Assembly: GCA_014773175.1 (NCBI GenBank)
Contig: VXCM01005740.1
Coordinates: 1-64,000 of the forward strand
Direction: 5' to 3'
DNA length: 64,000 nucleotides
Source: Lucifuga dentata
Taxonomy: Eukaryota > Chordata > Actinopteri > Ophidiiformes > Bythitidae
The translations under genes and the position numbers were made by a program. Below are positions 12,396 through 25,813 of the stretch, in pieces. The stretch's first letter is position 1. Every line of letters begins with the position of its first letter. Below the pieces are notes generated by a model that made no database searches, was not told where the DNA came from, and was given only the letters and a program-made list of their open reading frames with translations.

Positions 12396-14017
12396 AGTAT
12401 CATACTGCATTTAAATTAGTATAAACCAATTACTGAAAGAAAGGATTCTTTGATCAATTTGTAGCTAAAATGCTAAAATACTCATCTGCTGCTATGGCCC
12501 CCAAAAGCACATTTTCCCAATTTTACCCTTTTGTATTCTACATAGGAAGAATCTGTAAATCATGGCTGAAATTCTTGCATGCTTCCCTGCATGGATTATA
12601 CTTGATTTTAGTTATGCAAAATGCTTATTCACACAGTTGCAAGATGAGGTCAAGTTATTGTACTCTCTTACATACTGCAGGATCCTTAGTTGGCACGGGA
12701 ACACCTTAAAAACCTGATTTTGCTCAATAGTTTAAGCAAAAACAGTAACAATTGGGAAGATCATTGAAAGAATTTCGCCATGCTCGATTTGCTTCTCCTC
12801 GAGACTTGCAGCCATTTTTTCTGATTGTTACTGTCGTGCTGCTGATGTAACTTGATAAAAGCTGACATTACTGCCCCTTTCTTTTGTAGGTATTGCATCT
12901 TCAAACATGCTCGCTGTTTCTTGAACAACCAAAGGTCAAATTAATGCAAAAGCTGCCATGTGTACAAGTTTGTGTACTTAACATCAAGCTGAATCTTGGC
13001 ATAATGCGAATAATGCAATCACAACTCTTTAAACCCTGTTGGAAGAACCATACATTCCCAGTAACTCTGAACTCAGGAGTTGTATTAAACATAGAAGAAG
13101 AGGCTGATGGTACAGGAAGTAGCAGAGAACTTATAATGTTCCCCATTTATTTTCTGTCAATGTCATCCTAAACGAAGGCTTACTTCCATGTTACAATGAT
13201 CCCTGATTCTGGGAAGCTGTAAGATCTCAGAATCGACATAAATCTGTCTGCATGATGAGAGGCTTTCATATACCGTGTGTGTCAAGGGTTCGGAGATGCC
13301 GTTGGAACACGTTTTTTAAGTTACATCTATTTCCTCTCTCTGTCTCGCTGTCTCTCTCCTGTGATTCCTTACCTGGCTGCAATCCACAAAAGTCTGGAAA
13401 GGCTTTGGAACAACACACACACCAACGCGATCGTACAGATGCAGCTATTTAGACAAACCAGATGACCCCATATCCCCGTCTGCTACGGCTATAAACTTAA
13501 TACCCGGTTAATCAAAACTCTGTACATGCTGAATCCCATCTCATTTACGTCTTTCGGGCTCGTACCGGTGATACAGTCTGCGCTCCATAGGTAACTCTTT
13601 ACTTCAAAGACAGAGCATGAATCACTCTTTAAGTCAGGAAATAGTTAAATAATGTCTTCCTTTTCTCCATTCCTTAGATCTTTGTTGCTTTCCACCATGT
13701 ATTCGTTATCACTCAACCTCTTCTTCATTTTGCTCTCCCTCTCTTTTTGACACCATTTATCTCTCTCAACATCCTACTGTCTGTCTCTTGTTTCTCCATC
13801 TTTCCATTCCTTGGGGTAATTTATTATTCAGTTTTGCTTTTATTCATTTCTTCTTCTCTTTTCTCGCTTTTGGCCATGTGTTGTCAAGGATAGTTGAGAA
13901 TTACAGTTCATCGTCTAACCGTGCACAAAGTGTCGGCCCGTGTGTCGTGTTCAGCTGAGTAATGGTTTGGCAGTAATACTAATAAGCCTGCGAGTGTGCG
14001 GAAATTACAGTAACTCT

Positions 14018-14020
14018 GGA

Positions 14021-14060
<40 letters not shown>
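14018..14060. repeat. (GAAA)n microsatellite
   Basis: Uninterrupted tetranucleotide run of about ten units. Confidence 0.95.
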
Positions 14061-16401
14061 GATCAATAATCCATCAATCTCTTGTCTTTTTGTGTCTTTT
14101 CTGATTGATAATCATTGTTTGTGCAGTATTCAAGATAATATCACAGCTTATTAACACTAAAGTTTTTTTTTTAGAATATTATATCGTATCAGTACTTCTA
14201 ATAACTAAAAAATTACATAATTGACTAATTACAATAACATTATCAATGACTCAAGACTCAGTGGATCACTGGAAGCTGGAAAATCTTCCACAGACGGTTT
14301 GGATATTATCATTATGTTATCACCTTCTGCTGCCATAATTTATCCTCTGGGTGCCATAATGGATAAACCAAACATGTCAAAACATAATTATACCCGAGTC
14401 ATATTTCTGTGATGCAATGCGCTGTGGGATGTTTTATTTTAATCTTGCAAGATGATTTTGTATCAGGAGCTTGTAAAAGGAGAGAAGACATGTTCATGGT
14501 CGTTCTGAAGTCAGAGGGAATAAGATATATCATTAGGGTTGTAGACCGATGATGTTGCAAAAGTGAGCTTGCTAGCCGAAGGTTGTCGGTTTGAAAGCTG
14601 GGAATATTTAACAGGAAATATGAACATTGACTAGGAGAAACAGCAAAACACCAAGTCTGATTGTTAGTCATTAGTTTGATGCTTTAATTCTGTGCCAGGA
14701 GTCACCAAACTTCGTACTTAATGGGAGTCAGTAAGCTCTCAATGCAGCAGGCTGTGCACGCCCACACAGTCCTGACAAGAGACCGAATCAGCCAAAATAA
14801 GTGAAAACACCTGTGTGGGTTCTGAAGTTTAATATCAATTAAAGGGTATATATGAATAGCTATACTAAAAGCTGTTCTATAATCCATTTTCTGCTACTAG
14901 CTACTAACAACTATATTCTGTGTCAGAGTTTATCTGCTGCATTGTTTTTTTCCCCCTAATGCAAACAAAATAACAATCAGGAGTGGAAAAGTTTATCAGT
15001 TTTATCTGCAATAATGCTTCAACTCTCATGCTCTCAGGGACAAAGTGATAAAAATATTCTAAACAAGAACAAGTCACATTAATCATTTAAACTCTGGGGA
15101 GTACAGGGGTAAGAAGGATTAAATACTCCCCCAGGAACCTTCTTGGCCCCGTTTCACTGCAGTTGTTGAGAATAATCAGCAATGTCATTATTGTTTCACC
15201 TGTACAGCTTTTCTAAACAAACCTCCAAATTTGAACCAACAACCTATTGGTCAGAACTGGCCTGTGTAACCTTTAGATGAGACAAAAGATGAAATAAAAC
15301 TCAAATTAGCACAGAGGCCACAAAAATCTTTTCCCTGTGGGGAGTGCAGAGCAAGGTCACGGGACAACTTATCCCTCTCCGGAAATTTCCCCTGCCAAGC
15401 TAACATTAGCCCACGGAAGCGCAGTGTTTCCAGTGGCTGGAAGACGTTTGCAGAAAACAGAAATGTATTTATCTAAAACTCATTTGCAAAGAAAGTCGGC
15501 CTGCTTCTGAGACTTGCTGTTTGTCTGCCAACCCTGGAAGTGTTTGCTTTAGTTAGCAGAGCCTTCCAGAAACAGAGACTATGCAACATAACAGGGTGTG
15601 GAATTGGTTCAAGCTGTGAATGTCTCAGCTTTCATTTGCTGGGGTTTATAAATGAGTTCTACAGGAACCAATGTGATGTAATGTTTGTATAATTGTTGAT
15701 ACTGAGCAAGCACATAATGTGGCCTCCAAAGAGACGATGATACTGGGAACACAAACGTAATTCAGATTTGACAGTAAAACGTATGTGCATCTATTGTGCA
15801 TTTTCTTCTATTTCTAACACAGTGGATGTACTTGTATCAGGTCCTATGATGAATCCTGTTTTCTTAAAACTGATGCAGCCCATTAAAAACGTGCCTGTTC
15901 GGAACCGGCCAGACTTTATGGTGTGTGCAGCAGCCTGCCATAATTTTGTTCTGCACGTCCTAGTGAGCTAGTTTTGTGTGCTGTACAGGGTTGGGTTGAG
16001 ACCAGAGCATATGCCGCCGTGCCTGGAGCGTATTCTGCCGCACGGACTACTTTTTACCAGCACAGTTCAACAGAGGTGGGTAGAGTAGCCAGAAACTGTA
16101 CTCAAGTAAAAGTATTGTTACTAATAGTAAGTCAAGTATAAGTAAGAGTAGTCACCAAAATAATTACTTGAGTGAGAGTAAGAGAGTATCTATTAAAAAT
16201 ATTACTTGAGTAGTGAGTAACTTTGATCAAGCTTATTCTTTCAAATAATCAACAAGCTATAAAGTGCTCCTCTGAGGAAAAACATGCAAAGTAGCCATAT
16301 GTAGCTTCTAATACAATCCAAATCATATCATATAAAGAAACAGTAGACAGTAATAAATCAAATATTTACCACTTAACAAATCATGACAATTCTGGTCCCA
16401 A

Positions 16402-16542
16402 GACAGTTAGCTAGGTTAGCTTCATGAATTTACTCAGAATAGAACAGGAAAACTTGAGTTAGCATTAGCAGCAGCAGCTAGTTAAGACAGTTAGCTAGGT
16501 TAGCTTCATGAATTTACTCAGAAGAGAACAGGAAAACTTGAG
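16402..16542. repeat. 84 bp tandem repeat inside hAT copy A
   Basis: Starts GACAGTTAGCTAGGTTAGCT. The second unit begins at 16486 and is partial (about 57 bases). The same unit is expanded in the related element at 26156-26475. Confidence 0.85.
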
Positions 16543-16809
16543 AAATAATAATTCCGTGGACGAATGGACGAATAATTCCGTAATTGTCCACTATTTCTCC
16601 ACGCCAGCCTTTCTCTTTTTAGAATCCATTTTTCGTCTAAACGCCAAGAAAATTATGAAAGAAAAAATCGTGTTTGCTTAGTTTAAGTTCATTTTAATTC
16701 ATATTATATTATATGCAAAGGCACCGGCCGGCCCACCTATCAAGCCGTGTCAACCTAACATTGTCATAGAGATGATGGGATGCTAAATGTGATTGGACCA
16801 AAGCTCTTT

Positions 16810-16812
<3 letters not shown>

Positions 16813-16851
<39 letters not shown>
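16813..16851. repeat. (CA)n microsatellite in hAT copy A
   Basis: About 19 CA units inside the transposon. Absent from copy B, so it expanded after the two copies diverged. Confidence 0.9.
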
Positions 16852-16853
<2 letters not shown>

Positions 16854-19104
16854 GGAGCAGTTACTTTCACTTTCTCTGCTGCAGTGGAGAAAGCGGACAA
16901 TTTTGACTCTTTGCGTCGGAGCGATGTCTCGGAATTAATAAAAAAGTAACGCAAAGAGTGCGACCAAATGTAATGGAGTAAAAGTATATGTTTTTCTTCA
17001 TAAATATACTCAAATATGAGTTAAAAGTATCCTGCAATAAAACTACTCAGTAAAGTACAATTTTGTGAAAGAAGTTACTTAAGTAAATGTAACAGAGTAA
17101 ATGGAATGCATTACTACACACCTCTGCAGCTCAATTTGAGAACCGCTCATCCAAACAACTTCACACGTGACGCTGCACATCCTTGAGTCCTGATCAATAA
17201 ACCTGCTGAATATCAGCTTGATACAGTGCCGGGTTCTAGAGATGTTGGTGCCACAGACAGACAGACTTACAGAGATTTCTGTCATTATAGTTATTATAGT
17301 TAAATAGCTGTTTGTCTTTGAGATGTTCAGGCCAGTTCCTTAATTGCTCAAAGATGCTGGTTTGAATCTGAGTTGTGTTCTTTCTATGTAATTACAGGGC
17401 TTTAAACTGTTGTAATTAGTCGGAGTGTAGTTACTTTGGTGCTTTGGTTTTAGAGGTTTGGTGTTTTCAAGTAACTCAGCGACGAATCTGGGATTTTCTT
17501 TAGATTATTTTCTGTAGATGAATTGTAGTCTACTTTTAGTTTTAAAAGTTTAGTTTTACTTTTAGTTTTTTTTAGTTTATTTATTTATTTATAGTTTACT
17601 TTTAGTCTACTTTTTTATAAAATAGTGTCCCAAGTATTTTGGTCATTTAATATAATTGCCTTTGCTTGCCTTTATATCCTATACAAGTATCCTATATAAT
17701 TCTGCATCAAGTTATTTTTCATGTAGTCTGTAATTAAATTAGTACAAACACTTTAGTTTATGTCGGTAATTATTCAGAAAGCACACAAAATCCATCCATT
17801 TATTGTGTGTGTAGTTGCATCTTTATGTGTGCTGTGAGTGTCTGTGTGTATTTTTGTGCACCGCAATGTGTTCCACATGAATCACCATATAAATCCAACC
17901 CTCTGTAAAATACCCAATGAAACGTTGTGAAGGAAGTTCACTTTTTAACCATTTACAACTGAGAAGTTGCAGTTGATCTACAGTATATGCAAGTGATGCA
18001 CTGTCAGCAATAAAACGGCTGCTCTTATAAAAACGTTTCAAAGCCATTCAGCTGTACAGTAGATGCTGTTAAACTAATCAAAACATTCAGTTATTACAAA
18101 CAGACATCAGCGTCTGAGGTAGTTGATGATCATTAAATGAATGAGATTCCTAGCACCTTTAGGAGGTGAGGAAAAGGACAGAAAAACAAACATTTCCCTG
18201 ACAGTTTGGTCTGCAACACACATTTTTGGTGCATTTGCGTCTGTGTTTTCTCTGTTTGAATCAAGTAAAATCACAGTTACTTCCTGTTCTGTGCTCTGCT
18301 TTGTGTTTCCACCACTTTGATTTCGCTTTCAAAATAAAAATAGATTCCTTCTGCATTTAATTACAGAGATCAGATGACCACCCAGATAGTTTCACGTTCA
18401 TATGGTCTTGCGTAGCTCCAGATGACATAAATATTGTTGGAAAATCTTTCATGGTATATTGAAGAGCTTTGTGTGTTGAACGGGAAGAAATAGTTTGGCA
18501 ACATCAGTGCCAAAGAAATGGAGGAAAAAGCATCTAAACTGGAGTTTGCTTGTGCTATTGTCAGTCTGAAAGTATCTTTGCTAGTTGGAGTAGTCTAAGC
18601 CCAAACCTTTGAATGAAATGATTCCATGTAATGTGCAACTGTTGCTGCCAATCCCTCTGAGAATCAGCACCCCACTCTCCAACTCTAGTAGTTTTGTTTC
18701 ACTAGTTTTTATGTTTTTTATGGAGGAAGTAAGCAGGCAGTGTAGGAAGTGGGCTAGTTACAAACCCATCAGATGGGATGGGTTTGATTTTAGAGCTGAA
18801 GCCAGGATTTCATAGTGAGTATCTGAGAACCAACAGCCAGCAAGCCTGTAATTTCAGATTTACGTCTTATTTAATCAGTGGCTATCAAAATGCAGAAAAT
18901 AGAATGAATGAAATACATCTCATGATATCATTTGTAATGTATCTTTAAGTGAATAAAAAAAAATATTCAGATGAGCTCTTAATTTAACGTGATATTACAT
19001 AAGACCAAGGAAAGAATTTAATGTAAGTAACATCCCTGCTACCTGAAGCTAGCCTTTTACCTGAAGCTACCATGCTAAAATTAAAAGCAGTAATGTATTG
19101 TGTA

Positions 19105-19155
19105 TGTAGGTTATATTTATTGGGCTCAAACATGCAATATCGTCAGTATTGTGCT
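19105..19155. mobile_element. TTAA MITE right-terminal fragment
   Basis: Contains GGGCTCAAACATGCAATAT and ends near GTGCTTTAAA, a worn match to the MITE right terminus. Only about 50 bases remain. Confidence 0.45.
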
Positions 19156-19524
19156 TTAAAAGCTTAATGGTTTCATGTGCAGCTGGTTAAGTATAATAAA
19201 TTACAGTAAATGCACTGTATGCTGCTGCAGATGTAATTTATATGCATGCAAAGAGAGGGAATGCTGAATACCCAAAAATATTTATTCTAATTTCTATAGA
19301 TTTATTAAAAAGTCAATTATTCTCACAGCACTCCTCTAATCTTTATTAAACTCATTAAATCCTGGATTCAAAGAGAGAAATTAATGTAATATGATGCCCA
19401 TATGAAAATGAAATGAAAACATTTTTGTAATGATTAAACCTGATTTCAAAGCTACCCTGACCCTCAACCAGACAGGCGAAACATTGAATTTTAAGGTAAA
19501 TAAAAGCAGAAAATAGCTGCTTTT

Positions 19525-19907
19525 TCAGCTATTTGTGCTACATGTCTCTTCTGTGGGATCGGAGCAGACGGGCTAGCCTTCCCACACACATCAATGAGTC
19601 TTGGGCGCCCATGACACTGTTGCCGGTTCACCAGTTTTCTTTCCTTGGAACACTTTTTGTAGGTACTGACCGCTGCATACTGGGAACGCCCCGCAAGACC
19701 TGCCGTTTTGGAGATGCTCTGACCCAGTCGTCTAGCAGCACATGTTGGTCCTTGTCAAAGTGGTTCAGATCCTCACAATGCACATTATTCCTGCTTCAAC
19801 ACGTCAACTCCTAGAACTGACTGTTGACTTGCTGCCAAATATATCCACACCTTGATGTTATTCACTTCACCTGTCAGTGGTTTCAATGTTGTGTCTGATC
19901 GGGTATA
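19525..19907 (-). pseudogene. Tc1-like transposase relic, N-terminal part with left terminus
   Basis: Read on the minus strand, one frame gives RRLGQSISKTAGLAGRSQYA followed by VSTYKKCSKE and HGRPRLID. This is the helix-turn-helix DNA-binding region of Tc1-family transposases. The flank (19848-19907) matches, by memory, the terminus of a widespread vertebrate Tc1 family (ACCACTGACAGGTGAAGTGA on the minus strand). The start codon region carries a stop, and the catalytic DDE half is missing, so the copy is dead. Confidence 0.8.
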
Positions 19908-20184
19908 GATATAGTCATATATTGATAAGTCTAATGACTCATGCTAACTCAAATGGAGAGCTAATGTGTGCCATTGGTGCTCTCTGTGGAATATTAGGGC
20001 ATAAATGCATGTGTTATTTTTACTGTAAGCAGACTGTGTTTGTCTAATGTGAGTTAGATTATGAACTGACCACATTTTATGAATAATTAAAGCAAAAATC
20101 CAAACAATTCCAAAGGGGTTCATTTTTTTCCTCCCACTTCTCCACCCACTCAATAAATTCAGTATTTTTCAAATTCAAATCTCG

Positions 20185-20400
20185 TGATGAAGTCTTGTAA
20201 TGAAATGTGCCATTATGAAAAATGGTGCTGTGAAATAAAAGAGACTTTTGAAAAACAGGGCATTATGGAATAAAACTGGCATTATGAAATAAAAACAGTG
20301 TTGTGAAATTTAAAAAAAGAGACTTAAACATTGGGCATTATAAAATAAAAGTGTTATTATGAAATAAGATTTCATGATAAAAATGATTTTTTGCATAGGG
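20185..20400. repeat. Degenerate tandem repeat (CATTATGAAATAAAA-like)
   Basis: Recurring variants of GCATTATGAAATAAAA and TGTGAAATAAAAG at irregular 20-40 base spacing. It is an AT-rich decayed minisatellite with no coding sense. Confidence 0.65.
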
Positions 20401-20589
20401 TTATTTATTTAATAATGTCGTTTTTATTTACTTAATTTTGGTGCATTTGGCATTCCATACTCGAGACAAACCCAGACCTGAATCTAATTGAACATATGTG
20501 CATATTATTGTTGTTAAAGGACAAGAAGTTATTGATCATATTAAATTCCTCACATAACATACTTCATACTATTATAGTAGTGGCCTCAA

Positions 20590-20654
20590 CTGTTACACAT
20601 GTACGAAAATTGAATATATTGGGCTCAAACATGCAAAATGGTTGGTATCGTCCT
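20590..20654. mobile_element. TTAA MITE right-terminal fragment
   Basis: ATTGAATATATTGGGCTCAA and ATGCAAAATG followed by ATCGTCCT and TTAA (20655-20658), matching the MITE right terminus. The rest of the element is absent. Confidence 0.75.
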
Positions 20655-22714
20655 TTAAAAGTTTTGTTGACTCTGCATTATTCTGCCCCCACAGCAGCTA
20701 TGATTAAAAAGAAATGTGTGACGGCTTATCTTCCATCAGCCATTTGCTTTACTGTAATGCTGCATATGAAATAAATCCATATATTGGCATCCTGGAAAGA
20801 GTCAAAGTCATATCGTGCCAGTTTCTCACTTGCTGAAGTCCAAGAGGTATTCATTCTGACAATGGATTCTTTACCTCCTTTGCTCAACCACAGCTGAAGG
20901 TTATGTGTTTCTTTAGGTATTGCACTCTCAACATCAGGAATAGATTGGATCAAATTAAATCTGAAATACCTTCCAATACTTTCCAATACATCAAACTTTT
21001 TTTTTTCTCTACACCAAGTTGATTTATTTAGCCCAAAGTAGGCTGGTGTACAGTATGGTCTTTGTCACTTACCTGCTGGAAATAATGTGTTGTTAAGGTA
21101 TTCATTACATCAAGGGAATTAAGCAGGTTTTGGCTATCTAGAACTAGCCATTAGCCACAGGCTACGGAGTATCAAGTTTTCTGGCTTTCTTAGATTTTAG
21201 CTGAAATGGTTTCAATCACTGAAAGGATCCCAAACTTGCCTCAATTCAAAGTCCATAATAAATCCTTTCATACACTAAACTAAATAGTGCACCTTGTTGC
21301 ACTATTTCCGCCCCTTTCCTGATGTAATGGCATTGTGCAAAACAGGATTCATCCGTAAAACAGAAATCCTCTACTTGACCCCTCCAAAGAGTAAATTTAG
21401 TTTTGCCCAAAGGCCTACGTTAATTAAAATACTAGCTATTTGAGGACAGAGGAGAAGAAACTCTGCAATCCATTAAGAGAGATGCAAACCTAAAACATTT
21501 GCCTGAGCCCGTGTGGTGCAACAAATGGAAAGTGATGTCACTTTTACACAAATGTAACACAGTCGATGCTATACGGTAAAGGCTAGAGAATCTTGGAAAC
21601 GGATAAGAAACTAAATTGTTTCATAACATCAAATGGTAAAGCTTATGTCTTTGAATAACAAAAGGGGTCCTCTAAAACTTGTAGAAGACAGATCTGAAGC
21701 ATTCTTATAGTTACTTTTCACTTGTCATATTTGTGTCACAATATATAAAGATAAAAGCTGTGTGCAAGGTGGTGGTGAGAAATTGAACACTGATCTAACA
21801 TGACAACCCAGGATCAATCCCAAACACAACCAAACATGTTTATAGCAGTGTTCACAGCAGATTAGAATCATGTGGAATATTTTCTTTCTGTACTAGTGAG
21901 TCCTAGCTTTTGGCACCTGTGTGGATTTCCGTGCAGTTTGGATGGAAATCTGAATAGCATGAACTTCCAAGTGAGTTCTGTAAATTCTCCAACAAAAACG
22001 TCTGGTGAAGAAGCGTGACAGTCCGCAGAGATAATTGATGCTAAAACAGAGTCCAGGCCAAATCCTAAGAATTCTTATGAAGCACGTATTTAGTCAGCCA
22101 GTTGTGCACCCACAGGTACAGCATGCTGTGCTCACGTTGTGCTTTGTGACAGTAAAAATCTTACTTAATGCACCTTTAGGCCATGTAATGTAGATTCCAG
22201 ATGATAAGAGTTCACAATTTTGTGTTTTGTAACCATGACTGAACAATCAGTGCAGTGGAGGAACATAATTTATGCTTTCAGATGACAGCCAAGGATCATC
22301 GACATCTTATGTGTGTTACCATGGAGATTGTAGTGTGAATCTCAACACTGACCAAAACTATTTTTCCTAATGTCATATAGACAAGCACATGGCACAGCTG
22401 CGATTCTGTCCAGCCACAATTTTGTGGACTACACAAAACTCATCAGAACCCCCTGCCAGGGATGGACAGACAGAGGGGGAGGGAATAAAAAGAAACATGT
22501 TGAAATAATTTGACTCAGGATTAGGAAAAGAACAGACTGTAGATGAAAGTTTTCACGCTGCAATCCATAGAGCTTTCAAAAAAAAAAAAAAAAAANAAAA
22601 AAAAAAAAAAAAAAGATCTAAGTTTTTATCTGAAAATGTGGAAATGTGCGTCTTCTCCTTTGAACATTTTGTTCCTTTGCAAATCTGATGCTTTTCAGTT
22701 CTTAAAAAACATGA

Positions 22715-22990
22715 TGCATACATTTGGAAGAGCCCTCTCTTTTGTGGTGTTCCCCAGAGATCAATCCTGGGTCCCTTAATGTTTACAGTGTATAAAGCTA
22801 GCAACAGCTACCATAGCCAGTACTTTTTGTTCCCTACAGACAACACTGCTTTATTTTTTTAAACCTATCATCTGTGTTCAAAGCCGCACAGCATGTTTGC
22901 TCCACTACTGCCTCAACAAATATTTGTTCTGACTTCTGCAGAACTGACAAAGGCGAGAAGTTAAAGAGCACATAAACCCAGAACAACCAG
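22715..22990 (+). pseudogene. LINE reverse-transcriptase relic
   Basis: One frame reads CGVPQRSILGPLMF, a worn form of the GVPQGSxLGPLLF motif of LINE reverse transcriptases. About 100 bases further, TDNTALFF resembles the catalytic YADDTQLY block after frameshifts. The spacing fits non-LTR elements of the L2/Rex/CR1 type. Frameshifts and stops show it is inactive, and no full ORF or 3' tail was found. Confidence 0.6.
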
Positions 22991-23100
22991 GTGTCATTAC
23001 TGACTACTTTTATGATGCACACACATGATGGAATGACTCAAATAAAGGGGGTTGGTGGGTAAACAGCATGCACTGGCTTGCTAATGACAGACCAAACTCT

Positions 23101-23104
<4 letters not shown>

Positions 23105-23142
<38 letters not shown>
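23105..23142. repeat. (CT)n microsatellite
   Basis: About 19 CT units without interruption. Confidence 0.95.
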
Positions 23143-23144
<2 letters not shown>

Positions 23145-24179
23145 ATTCTCTATGGCTAATATTCCATGGTCTGTCATTGCCCTGGGGAATGAAACTATCT
23201 GTTGTGGATGTTGTCTCGTGTATCTTGCCATACATTTACCAGAATTTTCCACAGCTTGATGTCCAGTCGTGTGTGTGTGTGTGTGTACCACATGCACACA
23301 ACCAAACAACACACATAGCACTATTTATGATGAGTTTGTTGTTGAAAATATCTCCAAAATACCTGCTACGGACTTGGTAATCTTTCTTAGAATTACAGCA
23401 TAGTTGTGTTATTTCCAATTTTTTTTTCCTCAAGTGTCTAATTACCCTTTCCAGTGACTTTTTTCTATTTATAGTAACATTCACTCAGTAACTGAAAACT
23501 ATCCTGAGCACAGATATAACATCCTGTTCTAATTTAAAATTTTTATAATTTGAATTATAGGACATCTAATTATGTGTGCTGACCTTAGTCTGTGGTTATC
23601 ATGTAACAGATGTATATTATGTTTAATATGGCTAACCGTGACAAGGGAGGCATTGAGATAAAATGAAATCATAGAAACTAACAATAGTTAATGGTTTAAC
23701 ACTGAAATATTGTCGTGAGATCAGCTTTCTCAAAGCTTAGGCTTGTTTGGACAGCTGCAGCGAACCACGGGAGGAAATGGATGAGTGGATATGATATTTA
23801 GCTTTAACTAGCCGAGAACGCAGATCTTATTACAAGAGGAAACAAAGCCAGTTCAGTTGCATTTTTATAAATTAGCTGAGAAGAGGAATTCTGTTTTGCT
23901 TCGACCTTGGGGAGACGAGGTGATGAAATCTCATTTTTCAGCTGCTGATCTTTTCTCGGGATCAGATAGAAAACATTGCCTGGAGCTGGAGAGGATTACT
24001 ATCTGGATTAGTGTCTTGTTCAAGCTAAAAATGGACCTGATGGATATGACTGGTGATGATGATAATGCAATTGACATCCTTTCCCAATTTCGTCTTCATT
24101 ATCAGTCATCCATTTGATAATTTTTCTCTTTTTCCTCTCACTGTATGCCTCCATCAGAAGCTCTTGGCTTACTTTTCTT

Positions 24180-24762
24180 CCCCCCCCCCCCCCCNACTCT
24201 CCTCCCACTCTTTCTCCCTTTTTCCTCCACCCTCTCTCCTCCCGTTTCCTCTCTCTGTCCTCTCTGCTCTAGTCATCATCTAGTGCCCTTCCTTCCTCTC
24301 CTCGTCTTTACTCATTTTGTCTTTTTTTTCACATCTGGGTCATAGTTTATCTCCTCTGCAGGAATGTCGAAAGAAGTGTTTTGAGTGTGTGAGAGTGTAT
24401 GTCAGCGTCTGTCATTTGTGTGTGTGTGTGTGTGTGTATGTGTGTGTGGGTGTGTGTCTGGATCCAAAACACCTGTTTCTGTTTCTACACAGATGCCTAC
24501 TGAGAGCAGGACCAACCAAAGGCAACATCTCAAAACCTTTCAGTGGCCAAACACTCAAGTCAGAGTAAATCAGAACCAACCATAGATTGTGTGTGTGTGT
24601 GTGTGTGTGTGTATTCTGTCCCCTAAAGTCCCTTAAATCCCTTTCCTTTGTTCCCAACACCTCTAAAAACTTAAACATTCTGTTTGTCTGATTTCCTCCC
24701 TTTTACCCCCCCCCCCCNCCCCCCCACACACACACACACACACACACAGACACACACACACT
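24180..24762. repeat. Cluster of poly-C and TG/CA microsatellites with two gaps
   Basis: Poly-C with N at 24195, (TG)n at about 24416-24458 and 24586-24613, poly-C with N at 24718 leading into (CA)n to 24762. Both N bases lie within or at the edge of the poly-C, so true lengths are unknown. Confidence 0.9.
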
Positions 24763-25527
24763 TCTATGTCAAAACTTATGATTGCCCTTGATCTGAAGAT
24801 AACTGCGTAGCGAGAAAACACATTTCTCTTTTATGTTGACTAAAAACGAATGCATCCTCTTTGTGCTGTCTCCAAAGCTGGATTCAGATATTTGTGATTG
24901 ATGGTACATTATACAGTATGTGCGTTGTGCATGAGTGTGTGTGTGTGTGTGTGTGCGCTTGCAATGGAAAAGGTCGATGGTGTGTCTAAAGATGATTTAG
25001 CATGCAGGGTGAATTCTCATTGGAGCATCTGCTCTGCAGCACTGACAAACTGCAGTAATGACAAGGACTCTTGCTGTGTGTGTGTGTATGTGCACGTGCG
25101 CGCTTTTGACCCTGAAGTGGCGCCAGTTACTTGTCTGTTTTGTCTTTACAATATAACTCTACACATTCACTTTCACTTACACACATGCGCACACACTCAT
25201 CACTAACACATATGGAATATCAGTCCATATAGTTCAGTTAACCAGATGTATTTACATTGGCTATTCATCCATTAAAAAAAAAAAAAAAAAANAAAAAAAA
25301 AAAAAAAAACAACTTTCAGTACTTACTCTTGTGGAGACATTTAGCTCAACCTGAAAGAGCACAAAACTCACATCAAAACAACACCTGGACTGTGCACGGA
25401 TCCAGATCCAGGTTTGTCAAATTGCATTTCAAGGAAAATTTGACCTTTTTTGAGCCCCGCTTGCACAGGCTGCAAGAATTTTAGCAAAAGAATGTAGAAG
25501 AAGAGCAATGATGCAAACTGTGTAAGA

Positions 25528-25813
25528 TTGTACGATCACAGACATCTTAGAAATTCATTGCAAGCCTCACTGTGTGACATAAGTCTAATAAACTTGGGTA
25601 CGACATTGAGTTTTATGCATGTAGACAGTACCTTCATAGGCTACGATCAAGTCGAAAGAAAATACGGCATCAGCACACCTCATCCATCTGTGCCACTGTT
25701 GTGGAAAGTAATGAGGCTAAACAAGAAGAAAACTTTGTCTTCTGTGTATCGAAAAAAAACTACAAAGAAGAGGAGGAGGAAGGTGTGGACCCGGCTCGTT
25801 TCTCACCCAGAAC
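25528..25813 (+). other. Unrecognised open segment cut off by hAT copy B
   Basis: About 95 open codons with an ordinary amino-acid mix (IGYDQVERKYGISTPHP) and a very basic stretch (KKTTKKRRRKVW) before the hAT element begins at 25814. The apparent ORF continues into the transposon, which is an artefact. No family was recognised. The basic block recalls the start of some transposon-derived proteins, but that is only an impression. Confidence 0.2.

Larger units (their letters stand above)
16071..17126. mobile_element. hAT-type non-autonomous element, copy A
   Basis: Terminal inverted repeats CAGAGGTGGGTAG and ...ACACACCTCTG. Flanks are CAGTTCAA (16063-16070) and CAGCTCAA (17127-17134), an 8 bp target duplication with one mismatch. 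The CAGAGGTG terminus and 8 bp duplication are hallmarks of hAT transposons. The interior has no transposase. It holds two units of an 84 bp tandem repeat (16402-16542) and a (CA)n run (about 16813-16851). Confidence 0.85.

Noticed and set aside
14540..14610. Possible degenerate tRNA/SINE (TTGTCGGTTTGAAAGC)
   Set aside because: B-box-like only, no convincing A box, cloverleaf or tail.
22315..22328. Second X-box-like site GTTACCATGGAGAT
   Set aside because: Only one half-site is intact and no gene start is nearby.
22573..22615. Poly-A runs as tails of processed retrocopies
   Set aside because: The A-runs sit on both sides of an N, recur at many sites, and have no gene-like sequence or target duplication beside them.
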